DNA from: Ensifer sp. LCM 4579
Lineage (GTDB): Bacteria; Pseudomonadota; Alphaproteobacteria; Rhizobiales; Rhizobiaceae
DNA length: 64,000 nucleotides
Direction: 5' to 3'
Assembly (NCBI RefSeq): GCF_001854885.1
Contig: NZ_MDDV01000010.1
Coordinates: 1 to 64,000, forward strand
Of the stretch, positions 1-7,987 are shown one piece after another (the stretch's first letter is position 1; each line of letters starts with the position of its first letter). A program made the position numbers and the translations under genes. Below the pieces are notes generated by a model. The model made no database searches. It was not told the origin of the DNA and saw nothing but the letters and a program-made list of their open reading frames with translations.

Positions 1-198
1 CTGTTGTCCTGCCAAGGGCATAGCAGGGTAGCTATATATGGAAGGGATAACCGCTGAAGGCATCTAAGCGGGAAACCCACCTGAAAACGAGTATTCCCTC
101 GAGAACCGTGGAAGACGACCACGTTGATAGGCCGGGTGTGGAAGTGCGGCAACGCATGAAGCTTACCGGTACTAATCGTTCGATCGGCTTGATCGTTC
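1..198 (+). rRNA. 23S ribosomal RNA, 3' end (partial)
   Basis: The first ~200 bases match the conserved 3' end of bacterial 23S rRNA. They include the block with GGGATAACCGCTGAAGGCAT and the closing segment with GCTTACCGGTACTAATCGTT followed by CGATCGGCTTGATC. The gene enters from the left edge, so only its last part is visible. The exact 3' end is estimated from the terminal helix and may be off by a few bases. It is followed by a 5S gene and tRNA-fMet, the usual distal order of rhizobial rrn operons. Confidence 0.93.
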
Positions 199-417
199 CC
201 ATTGCTCATGCTCATCAAACGAAGTTTGATGATGCTATCTTCTGTCCTCATGCGCATAGCGCTGCGGACGGCGCGCCGGACAGCCGGCGGCTCGGCTCTG
301 CCGGCTGCTGGAATGATCCGGATAAGGCGCAAAGACGTGTTCGAAAAACGAAGCAATCGCTTCACCAGCTTCTCAAATCAATTTGCGCCCTTCGGGCGCA
401 AAAGCTTGCGCTTTGCC
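199..417 (+). other. 23S-5S internal transcribed spacer
   Basis: This is non-coding spacer of the rrn operon. It contains a strong hairpin at 382-402 (TTTGCGCCC, loop TTC, GGGCGCAAA) shortly before the 5S gene, probably part of the rRNA precursor structure. Open frames across it are incidental. Confidence 0.7.
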
Positions 418-535
418 GACCTGGTGGTTCTGGCGGGGTGGCTGCACCCGTTCCCATTCCGAACACGGCCGTGAAACGCCCCAGCGCCGATGGTACTTCG
501 TCTCAAGACGCGGGAGAGTAGGTCGCTGCCAGGTC
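418..535 (+). rRNA. rrf: 5S ribosomal RNA
   Basis: The ends pair as a 7-bp terminal helix (GACCTGG at 418-424 with CCAGGTC at 529-535). The interior has the canonical 5S elements CCCATTCCGAACACGG and CGCCGATGGTACT. Length about 118 nt, as expected. It lies between 23S and tRNA-fMet in the rrn operon. Confidence 0.93.
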
Positions 536-605
536 TGCAAAACGCAAGAAAAAACATCTTCTCTCACAAACACACGCCAACAACGGCGCAACAAACCATT
601 CGAAC

Positions 606-628
606 CATAACGCGGGGTGGAGCAGCCC
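606..628 (+). repeat. Partial duplicate of the tRNA-fMet 5' end with leader
   Basis: These 23 bases are identical to 701-723, which cover 5 bases of leader and the first 18 bases of the tRNA-fMet 95 bp downstream. After that the sequences diverge, and no anticodon or T arm follows. It is therefore a tRNA fragment, not a second tRNA gene. Confidence 0.8.
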
Positions 629-705
629 CGCTCGCCCGCGGGCCGAAGGGCCGAGGACGGGCAAACCGACAAAAAACCGGGCCAGAAAACCCGGACCAAT
701 CATAA

Positions 706-782
<77 letters not shown>

Positions 783-800
783 AATCTCCAAATCAACACA

Positions 801-822
801 ACGCCCCGCAAGGGGCGTTTTT
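801..822 (+). terminator. Rho-independent terminator of the rrn operon
   Basis: ACGCCCC, loop GCAA, GGGGCGT and then five T residues, about 20 bp after tRNA-fMet. It is well placed to end the rRNA transcript. Confidence 0.85.
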
Positions 823-1237
823 GCGTTCGGGCACGCCAGCGCGAGGACTGCTCCACCATTCGACGGCGGCGAGCGGCTTCCGCTTGCCGGCGATGCGTTG
901 TCATCCGCCGGCGCATCGGCTCAGAGATCCGAACAGCTTCTCTGTTCCTCCCGAAGTACGACGCTCAGTCTCAAAAGCCTGCACCAGCGCCATGCGCCCC
1001 GATAAACGCATGTGCTTGCAATCCCCTTTTGTCGTTTGCGCCTTCCCAAGTCGTGCCGCCGACACGGGGGCGGAGATGCATCGGCGGCGTTCCGCAAGCG
1101 ATCTGCGACTAACGACGAATATACCAAAGGTTTCAGAAAGGTTACTTGTTGTTATTCGTCCATTCCTGCGTGGAGGCGGGACGGGTGGGGAGAAACGGCG
1201 CCCGCCGGGCGCCAATCGTGGAAAGGGAGGAGCACAC
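823..1237. other. Intergenic region with an inverted repeat upstream of the symporter operon
   Basis: I see no convincing gene here. A perfect 8-bp inverted repeat lies at 1114-1121 (GACGAATA) and 1153-1160 (TATTCGTC), separated by 31 bases and about 80 bp before the GTG start at 1238. It could be an operator pair or a leader hairpin; neither can be decided from sequence alone. Confidence 0.4.
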
Positions 1238-1498
1238 GTGGCGGACACATCTTCGTCCAATGCCTACTGGGCAGCCAATATTCGCATCATCTACATTTGC
1301 CTGGCGATCTGGGCGATCGTTTCCTACGGGTTCGGCATCCTGTTGCGCCCGGTGCTTTCGAGCATTGCCGTGGGCGGAACCGATCTCGGCTTCTGGTTTG
1401 CGCAACAGGGCTCGATCGTCGTCTTCATCGCGCTGATCTTCTTCTACGCGGCTTATATGAACAAGCTCGACCGCCAATTCGGTGTCGACGAGCAATAG
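1238..1498 (+). CDS. DUF4212 small membrane subunit of a sodium/solute symporter
   Basis: An 86-residue protein starting at GTG 1238, preceded by the ribosome site AAGGGAGGA at 1223-1231. Longer in-frame starts run back into the tRNA region and are not credible. Two hydrophobic helices are visible, roughly residues 16-37 and 53-72, with an N-terminal YWAANIRII segment and a C-terminal KLDRQFGVDE tail. This is the pattern of the DUF4212 (YjcH-like) family, which is encoded just before VC_2705-type symporters. It is probably an accessory subunit of the symporter 17 bp downstream. The substrate is not proven; acetate, pyruvate or lactate-like acids are typical for the pair. Confidence 0.88.
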   Translation: MADTSSSNAYWAANIRIIYICLAIWAIVSYGFGILLRPVLSSIAVGGTDLGFWFAQQGSIVVFIALIFFYAAYMNKLDRQFGVDEQ

Positions 1499-1514
1499 GG
1501 GGCGGGGCACGGTT

Positions 1515-3281
1515 ATGGATCAGTATACTCTCAATCTGCTGATCGTAGGCGCGTCCTTCGCGCTCTACATCGGCATCGCAATCTGGAGCCGGGCAGGCTC
1601 CACCGCCGAATTCTATGCGGCGAATCGCGGCGTCCATCCGGTGATGAACGGTATGGCCACCGCCGCCGACTGGATGTCGGCTGCCTCTTTCATTTCGATG
1701 GCTGGCCTTATTGCCGGTGTCGGTTACACCAACTCCACCTACCTGATGGGCTGGACCGGCGGTTATGTGCTGCTCGCGCTTCTGCTTGCGCCCTATCTGC
1801 GAAAGTTCGGAAAATACACGGTTCCACAATTCATCGGTGATCGTTTCTACAGCCAGACCGCGCGCCTCGTGGCGGTTGTCTGCCTGATCATCATCTCGAT
1901 CACCTACGTCATCGGGCAGATGACCGGCGCCGGCGTCGCCTTCTCCCGCTTCCTCGAAGTCGAGGCTTCGACCGGCCTGTGGATCGCATCCGCCGTGGTT
2001 TTCGTCTATGCCGTTCTCGGCGGTATGAAGGGCATCACCTATACACAGGTTGCGCAGTATGTGGTCCTGATCATCGCCTATTCCATCCCGGCGATCTTCA
2101 TTTCCATGCAGCTCACGGGCAACCCGCTGCCGTGGCTCGGACTGTTCTCGACCCACACCGAGTCGGGCCTGCCGCTCCTGCAGAAACTCGATCAGGTCGT
2201 CACCGACCTCGGCTTCAACGCCTATACGGCGCAGGGCTCCATGCTCAACATGACGCTGTTTACCCTGTCGCTGATGATCGGTACGGCCGGTCTGCCGCAC
2301 GTCATCATTCGCTTCTTCACGGTGCCGAAGGTGGCTGATGCACGCTGGTCCGCCGGCTGGGCGCTGGTCTTCATCGCGCTGCTCTACCTCACGGCTCCGG
2401 CCGTCGGCGCCATGGCTCGACTGAACATCATCAACACCATCTTCCCCGGCGGTCCGCAGGCCGAAGCCGTTCTTTACGATGAACGGCCCGACTGGATGCG
2501 TAACTGGGAAGTCACGGGGCTCCTGAAGTTCGAAGACAAGAACGGCGACGGACGTATCCAGTATTACAACGATACGGCTGCCGGCTTCGCAGAAACCGCG
2601 GCCTCGCGCGGATGGAGCGGCAACGAACTGACGATCAACAACGACATCCTCGTTCTCGCCAATCCGGAAATCGCACAGCTTCCCGGCTGGGTCATCGGAC
2701 TCATCGCCGCCGGCGGTCTGGCTGCGGCGCTGTCGACGGCTGCGGGCCTGTTGCTTGCGATCTCGTCCGCCATCAGCCACGACCTCATCAAGGACTGGTT
2801 GAGGCCCGGCATTTCGGAAGCAGGGGAGCTCATGACTGCGCGTGTCGCGATGGCAGGGGCGATCCTGGTGGCCACGCTGTTGGGCCTCAACCCGCCCGGC
2901 TTTGCCGCCCAGACCGTGGCGCTCGCCTTTGGTCTCGCGGCCGCAAGTATCTTCCCGGCGCTCATGATGGGCATCTTCTCGAAGCGCATCAATGCGGCGG
3001 GGGCAACGATCGGCATGCTGGTCGGCCTGACCGTGACATGCCTCTACCTGTTCACCTATCTGGGCTGGTTCTTCATCCCGGGTACGAACATGCTCGAGAA
3101 CCTGCCGGCCAACTATCTGTTCGACATCCCGCCGACGGCATTCGGCCCGATCGGCGCCCTGTTGAACTTCGGTGTCGCCTATGTCGTTTCGGCGATGACC
3201 GAGGCTCCGCCACGGCACGTGCAGGAGCTTGTCGACTCGGTCCGCGTGCCGCGCGGCGCCGGTGCAGCGACGAGCCACTGA
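1515..3281 (+). CDS. VC_2705-type sodium:solute symporter (ActP-like)
   Basis: A 588-residue inner-membrane protein of the SSS family with about 13 predicted helices. The start at ATG 1515 gives MDQYTLNLLIVGASF; an upstream ATG at 1482 overlaps the previous gene and adds no conserved sequence. The family signatures AATADWMSAASFISMAG and GGLAAALSTAAGLLLAISSA are present. Relatives transport short carboxylates such as acetate or pyruvate with Na+. A hydrophilic loop at residues 341-353 reads DKNGDGRIQYYND, resembling an EF-hand calcium loop. It follows the DUF4212 gene and precedes the cNMP/CBS/DUF294 gene, an arrangement known from acetate-responsive loci in other Proteobacteria. Substrate is inference. 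Confidence 0.9.
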   Translation: MDQYTLNLLIVGASFALYIGIAIWSRAGSTAEFYAANRGVHPVMNGMATAADWMSAASFISMAGLIAGVGYTNSTYLMGWTGGYVLLALLLAPYLRKFGKYTVPQFIGDRFYSQTARLVAVVCLIIISITYVIGQMTGAGVAFSRFLEVEASTGLWIASAVVFVYAVLGGMKGITYTQVAQYVVLIIAYSIPAIFISMQLTGNPLPWLGLFSTHTESGLPLLQKLDQVVTDLGFNAYTAQGSMLNMTLFTLSLMIGTAGLPHVIIRFFTVPKVADARWSAGWALVFIALLYLTAPAVGAMARLNIINTIFPGGPQAEAVLYDERPDWMRNWEVTGLLKFEDKNGDGRIQYYNDTAAGFAETAASRGWSGNELTINNDILVLANPEIAQLPGWVIGLIAAGGLAAALSTAAGLLLAISSAISHDLIKDWLRPGISEAGELMTARVAMAGAILVATLLGLNPPGFAAQTVALAFGLAAASIFPALMMGIFSKRINAAGATIGMLVGLTVTCLYLFTYLGWFFIPGTNMLENLPANYLFDIPPTAFGPIGALLNFGVAYVVSAMTEAPPRHVQELVDSVRVPRGAGAATSH

Positions 3282-3297
3282 CAACAGGTTGAAAAGC

Positions 3298-3327
3298 GGG
3301 AGCGGACGGCACCAGCCGCCCGCTCCC
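3298..3327 (+). promoter_or_regulatory. Intercistronic hairpin between symporter and DUF294 genes
   Basis: GGGAGCGG (3298-3305) pairs with CCGCTCCC (3320-3327), with further GGC/GCC pairing inside. A C/T-rich stretch, not a clean T-run, follows. It may partially attenuate transcription or protect the upstream mRNA end. Confidence 0.5.
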
Positions 3328-3374
3328 CTCTTTCCTCAAGGGCACGGCCGCCGGGATGGCTGCGCGAGGACAAA

Positions 3375-5204
3375 ATGGAAGACACGAACCCGGACATCGC
3401 GCGGTTCCTCGAAACCGCTCATCCCTACGACAGCCTTCCGCGGGAGGAGCTGGAGCACGTAGTCCGGCAGTTCCGAAGGCTCCCTTTTCCGGCAGGCAGC
3501 GAGATCTACAAGCGAGGCGATCGGCTTCCGGGTCTGTTTCTCGTGATCCAAGGCGTGGTGGAAGTCCGCGATGCCTCCGGTACGGTCGTTTCGCAACTCT
3601 TTCCGCGCAACTCTCTGGGCGAGCGCGGGCTTCTGGCCGACGGCCGCGCAGTCACCAGCGCTTCCGCATTGCAGGACGCCATTCTGTTGATGCTGCCGGC
3701 AACCGAATTCAAGCGGCTGATCGCCGAGTATCCGGTCTACGGCCGCTTCTTCACCCGCGGCCGCGAGGCCGCCTCCCGGCGCGGCGACGTCACGGTGCGC
3801 AAGGTGAAGGACCTCATGTCCTCACCGCCCCGCTTCTGCGCGCCATCCGACAGCGTCCGTGCCGCGGCGGAGATGATGGGAAAGCTGAAAATCTCCGGCC
3901 TGGCGGTGGTGGAGCACGGCAAGCTGGTCGGCATCGTGACGACGCGCGACCTGACCGCCCGGGTCGTTGCAGAAGGGCTCGACCCGGCGGCGACCCCAGT
4001 TTCTGCCGTGATGACCGCAAACCCCCTCAGCCTGGAGCAGGAAGCGCTGGGTTCGGACGTGCTCAATCTCATGCTGGAGCGAGGAATCGGGCATTTGCCG
4101 GTCGTTGCCGGAGAGCGGCTCGTCGGCATGATCACCCAGACGGACATCACGCGGTTCCAGGCATTGTCTTCCGCAATCCTGATCGCGGACATTTCAGCGG
4201 CGGAGACGGTCGCCGACTTGCGGGCGAATACCGCGCATGTTCCGCAACTGCTTCTCCAGCTTGCCGGCGCCAATGCGCCGCACGAGGTGGTGACAAGGCT
4301 GATCACGGACGTAACCGACGCGGTCACCCGCCGGCTCATTGTCCTTGCGGAACGCGAACTGGGTCCGCCGCCGGTCCCCTATGTCTGGTTGGCTTGCGGC
4401 AGCCAGGGCCGGCAGGAGCAGACGGGGGTCAGCGATCAGGATAATTGCATCTTCATCGATGAAGCCTTCGAGGAGGCGGCGCACCGGCCCTGGTTCACGA
4501 AGCTCGCTCGCTTCGTCAGCCACAACCTCGATGCATGCGGCTATGTCTTTTGCCCCGGTGACATGATGGCCACCAACCAGCGCTGGTGCCAGCCGGTGCA
4601 CACCTGGCGAGACTATTTCAATCGCTGGATCCACGTTCCCGAGCCCATGGCCCAGATGCTCGCAAGCGTGATGTTCGACCTGCGGCCGATCGCCGGCAAG
4701 GCGATGCTCTACAGCGACTTTCAGGCTGAAACCCTGGAGGAAGCCAGTCGGAACTCGATATTCGTGGCGCACATGGTGACCAACTCCCTCAAGCACGCTC
4801 CGCCTTTGGGGCTCTTGCGCGGTTTTGCGACAATTCGCAGCGGCGAGCACCGAAACCAGATCGACATGAAGCACAACGGCGTCGTACCGGTCGTGGATTT
4901 GGGCCGCGTCTACGCCCTAATGGCGCGCCTCACGCCGGTGAATACCCGCGCGCGCCTTCTCGGGGCCGAGGAACGGGGTGTGATTTCAGGCGCCGGCGCT
5001 CGCGACCTGATCGCTGCCTACGATCTGATCGCCGAGATTAGGCTTCGCAATCAGGCGATGCAGATCAAGGCCGGCGACCGGCCAACCAATCACCTTGCTC
5101 CCTATGATCTGGGGGAGTTCGAGCGATCCCATCTTCGGGATGCGTTCGTCGTGGTACGCACGATGCAATCGGCGCTTGCCAACTCCGGCATGGCGCCCAT
5201 CTAG
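3375..5204 (+). CDS. Cyclic-nucleotide-binding / CBS / DUF294 nucleotidyltransferase-like protein
   Basis: A 609-residue cytosolic protein. Residues ~25-130 form a cNMP-binding-like beta barrel (FPAGSEIYKRGDRLPGLFLV then LGERGLL). Residues ~140-270 hold two CBS motifs (VKDLMSSPPRFC; VSAVMTANPLSL). Residues ~300-440 are a DUF294 (GlnD-like) nucleotidyltransferase domain with G342-S343 and D354-x-D356 in place. The rest is the helical DUF294 C-terminal part. The combination suggests a ligand-sensing regulator that nucleotidylates an unknown partner. It lies 93 bp after the symporter and 11 bp before the next gene, so it is probably in the same operon. Its target is unknown. Confidence 0.85.
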   Translation: MEDTNPDIARFLETAHPYDSLPREELEHVVRQFRRLPFPAGSEIYKRGDRLPGLFLVIQGVVEVRDASGTVVSQLFPRNSLGERGLLADGRAVTSASALQDAILLMLPATEFKRLIAEYPVYGRFFTRGREAASRRGDVTVRKVKDLMSSPPRFCAPSDSVRAAAEMMGKLKISGLAVVEHGKLVGIVTTRDLTARVVAEGLDPAATPVSAVMTANPLSLEQEALGSDVLNLMLERGIGHLPVVAGERLVGMITQTDITRFQALSSAILIADISAAETVADLRANTAHVPQLLLQLAGANAPHEVVTRLITDVTDAVTRRLIVLAERELGPPPVPYVWLACGSQGRQEQTGVSDQDNCIFIDEAFEEAAHRPWFTKLARFVSHNLDACGYVFCPGDMMATNQRWCQPVHTWRDYFNRWIHVPEPMAQMLASVMFDLRPIAGKAMLYSDFQAETLEEASRNSIFVAHMVTNSLKHAPPLGLLRGFATIRSGEHRNQIDMKHNGVVPVVDLGRVYALMARLTPVNTRARLLGAEERGVISGAGARDLIAAYDLIAEIRLRNQAMQIKAGDRPTNHLAPYDLGEFERSHLRDAFVVVRTMQSALANSGMAPI

Positions 5205-5215
5205 AGGAAAAACGC

Positions 5216-5740
5216 ATGTTGTTCGAGTTCATCGCAGCCTTGGTTGCCGGCGTGGCCCTCGCAGGGATCATGATGCTCGTTCGTTGGATGAGCAGGGGGC
5301 GCCTGCCGCGATGGGTGGTGCCGGCCGCAGCCGGCATCGGCATGCTGTCCTATGCGGTCTGGAGCGAATACAGTTGGTTCGCGCGCGCCACCAACGCAAT
5401 GCCGCCCGGGACTGTCGTGACGTGGAAGAACGAGTCGCGCTCCTTCTGGCGTCCCTGGACCTATTACGCCCCGGTCGTCAATCGCTTCACGGCTGTCGAC
5501 GTGGCGCACGCGCAGCGACATCCCAACCAACCGGGCCTGGTTATGGCCGACCTGTTGTTTTCGGCACGCTGGAAGACACCGGCTCGTATGAAGGCCGTCT
5601 TCGATTGCAACGGCAATCGTCGCGGGGATTTGCTGGGCGAGAATGTTTCAGTGGCAGAGGATGGGACGATTGTCGGCGCGGACTGGGTGGCGGTTCCGGC
5701 GGACGATCCGGCCCTGCAGGCGGCCTGCCGGCAAAGCTGA
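5216..5740 (+). CDS. Small membrane protein of unknown function
   Basis: 174 residues, starting at ATG 5216 after the ribosome site AGAGGAAAA. Two hydrophobic segments (about residues 4-22 and 35-50) are followed by an exported or cytoplasmic region with a Trp/Tyr-rich stretch (SFWRPWTYYAPVVNRF) and a C-terminal FDCNGNRRGDLLGENV segment. I do not recognise a named family. It sits between the DUF294 gene and the membrane exonuclease with 7-11 bp gaps, so it is very likely cotranscribed. A role in the sensing or transport complex is only a guess. Confidence 0.75.
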   Translation: MLFEFIAALVAGVALAGIMMLVRWMSRGRLPRWVVPAAAGIGMLSYAVWSEYSWFARATNAMPPGTVVTWKNESRSFWRPWTYYAPVVNRFTAVDVAHAQRHPNQPGLVMADLLFSARWKTPARMKAVFDCNGNRRGDLLGENVSVAEDGTIVGADWVAVPADDPALQAACRQS

Positions 5741-5747
5741 GGAAGCC

Positions 5748-7904
5748 ATGGTCATGCGACTGGGTTTGCGAAGTCGGATCTTGCTCTTCTTTGTCGCCAT
5801 CGCCGCGGGCGCGACAGGGGCGCTGGGCCTCGGCCTATGGGGTGCCTACCGCCACGCGTCCAGCCCGGAAACAGTCGACGCCCTCCTGCAGGTTGCAGCC
5901 GTGGGAAGCGTCGGAACATTTGCGATCGTCGGCGGCATCTGGCTGCTGTTCGATCGCCATCTGGCTCGCCCGATCGAGGCGATTGCTTCGGCCATGCGGG
6001 CGCGGGCCCATGCAAAGGTCGAGCAGGAGATAGACCACCACGAAGCGCGCTACCTCGGCGACCTGGCCGCGGCCGCTTCGATGGCCACGGCCGCATTGAG
6101 CGAGACGCGGAATGCACTGGCCGAAACCGTGGCGCGCGAAACGGCCCGGCTTTCCTCAGACAACCAGAAGCTGTCGCAATTGCTGGCCGACGTGCCGCCG
6201 GCGGTTCTCTTATGCACCGGGCGTCATCATCTCGCATTCTACAATAGCTCCGCCCAGGGGATGCTGGCGACGGCCGAGATCCCCGTCTGTCTCGGCCGGA
6301 GCCTGTTCGACTACCTGAGCGACGGTGCGCTCAGGTCTGCATATCAGCGCCTTGTCGAGATGAATACGCCGGACGCGGTCCTGGAATTTGTCTGCACAGC
6401 CCCGCGCCGGCGGCGACTCGCGGGCCGGATGCGACTGACCGGCGGCACGAGTCATGACGCCGGCGCCTACGTGCTGACCTTGCGCGACGTGACGGAAGAG
6501 GTTGCCGCCTGTGCAAGGCGCGACGTGCTGCTGAGCGACGTCTTCTCGACGATCCGGCCGGCGATCGAAGCGCTGAAGGAGAGCGCCCATCGTCTTGAGG
6601 TCGCGTCCGGCGATGGCGGCGAAGCCTTGATCATGCGCGACATCATCGGCCTCGAGCATGCAGTGCAGGCGCTCGAGCCTCGTTTTGAAGCCTATCAGGC
6701 CGATGGCTGGCCCATGGCATGGGTGGACGCCAGCGAACTCGCGCATCAGGTACGAAGCGAATTGTCTGTTTCCGGCATTGTGGTCGACATCGATGCCGAT
6801 GCGCTTGCGGCGCGGTGCAACATGCCCGACATCGTGTCGCTCTTTGCACATCTCGCCCGGCAGATAGCGCAGGATCGGGCTGTGCGTAAGTTCGTCTTCT
6901 CCGTCCGCGAGTTCCAAGCCGAAGGAAGAGCAAGTCTGGAGTGGGGCGGGGCGGCTCTCTCCGATGGCCTGTTGCAGCAGTGGCTCTGTAAGCCTGCGGA
7001 CAATCGGTCGCCGGCACCGGATGCGATTCTTCGCGCTCATCGAACGACACTCTCCTCGAGCTTCACTGAGGGCCGAGCATCCCTGAGCATGAGTCTGCGG
7101 CATCTGAAGAAGCTGCAGCCGGCTCCGGCCCGCCTACCCCGATCCGTCACATACGATTTCGAACTTCTGTCCCTTCCGCGCTACGACAGGATGGCCGAGG
7201 CTCGCCTCGACGATCTTGCCTATGTCGTGTTCGACACGGAGACCACTGGCCTCTTGCCCGAGCGGGGCGATGAGATCGTGCAGATCGCCGCGGTCCGGAT
7301 CGTCAACGGAAAGCGCGTCGAAGGGGAAACATTCGAAACGCTGGTCAATCCCGGCCGGCGCATTCCCGCGGCCTCGTCGGCGATCCACCGCATCACCGAT
7401 GCCATGGTCGAGGATGCGCCGGGCGTGGCCGACGTCGTTCGGCGCTTTCACCGCTTTTGCGAGGGCGCGGTGCTCGTCGCCCACAATGCGCCGTTTGACA
7501 TGGAGTTCCTGTATCGGCGGGAAAACGAACTCCGGATCAGCTTTGCGAATCCGATTCTCGATACGGTTCTTCTGTCTGCAGTGGTTTTCGGACGGCAGCA
7601 GGCCCATACGCTGGATGCACTCTGTCAGCGCCTTGGCGTCAGCCTGACGGAAGCGGTGCGCCATACGGCGATGGGTGATGCGGTTGCCACGGCGGACGCA
7701 TTCTTGCGCTTGCAGGCGATAATTGCCGGGCGCGGGCTCGAACGTCTCGGTGATCTGCTCGCGGAAGTCTACCGTCATCGCAAGCTCGTTCCCGAACGTC
7801 CCCGGGAGGTCACGCGTGCAATGAAGTCGGGGTTGATTCTCCGTTCGACGCAGCCGCGTTTTCGTAGCAACCCGGCATGCGCGTGGAACATGAAGGAAAC
7901 GTAA
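5748..7904 (+). CDS. Membrane-anchored sensor-like protein with C-terminal DnaQ-type 3'-5' exonuclease domain
   Basis: 718 residues from ATG 5748, 7 bp after the previous stop; the longer in-frame start at 5643 overlaps that gene. Two N-terminal helices (about residues 8-28 and 40-65) are followed by a HAMP/linker-like helical stretch, a PAS-like region (about 145-260), and a region resembling a degenerate dimerisation part of a sensor kinase. Residues ~488-690 form a DEDDh exonuclease with ExoI D496-x-E498 (VFDTETTGL), ExoII HNAPFDMEFL and ExoIII H639-TAMG-D644, all intact. No kinase ATPase motifs are evident. DnaQ-like exonucleases are known beside DUF294/ActP symporter genes elsewhere; the joined sensor half here is less usual. 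Nucleic-acid or nucleotide substrate unknown. Confidence 0.85.
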   Translation: MVMRLGLRSRILLFFVAIAAGATGALGLGLWGAYRHASSPETVDALLQVAAVGSVGTFAIVGGIWLLFDRHLARPIEAIASAMRARAHAKVEQEIDHHEARYLGDLAAAASMATAALSETRNALAETVARETARLSSDNQKLSQLLADVPPAVLLCTGRHHLAFYNSSAQGMLATAEIPVCLGRSLFDYLSDGALRSAYQRLVEMNTPDAVLEFVCTAPRRRRLAGRMRLTGGTSHDAGAYVLTLRDVTEEVAACARRDVLLSDVFSTIRPAIEALKESAHRLEVASGDGGEALIMRDIIGLEHAVQALEPRFEAYQADGWPMAWVDASELAHQVRSELSVSGIVVDIDADALAARCNMPDIVSLFAHLARQIAQDRAVRKFVFSVREFQAEGRASLEWGGAALSDGLLQQWLCKPADNRSPAPDAILRAHRTTLSSSFTEGRASLSMSLRHLKKLQPAPARLPRSVTYDFELLSLPRYDRMAEARLDDLAYVVFDTETTGLLPERGDEIVQIAAVRIVNGKRVEGETFETLVNPGRRIPAASSAIHRITDAMVEDAPGVADVVRRFHRFCEGAVLVAHNAPFDMEFLYRRENELRISFANPILDTVLLSAVVFGRQQAHTLDALCQRLGVSLTEAVRHTAMGDAVATADAFLRLQAIIAGRGLERLGDLLAEVYRHRKLVPERPREVTRAMKSGLILRSTQPRFRSNPACAWNMKET

Positions 7905-7987
7905 TGCTCCGGCCACTGTAGAGTAATGCCGGAGCGCCCAAGTTGAAGACGATGCTGCACGAAAGCAATGTGACGGAGTCTTCAAGC

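Noticed and set aside
108-521. Open frames across 23S/5S DNA
   Set aside because: They overlap conserved rRNA sequence and the spacer and have no ribosome site.
606-628. A second tRNA-fMet gene
   Set aside because: Only the first 18 tRNA bases are repeated; no anticodon stem, T arm or CCA end follows.
1425-3284. A 619-residue minus-strand frame opposite the symporter
   Set aside because: Charged, low-complexity translation typical of antisense reading of high-GC genes; the plus strand has a clear symporter.
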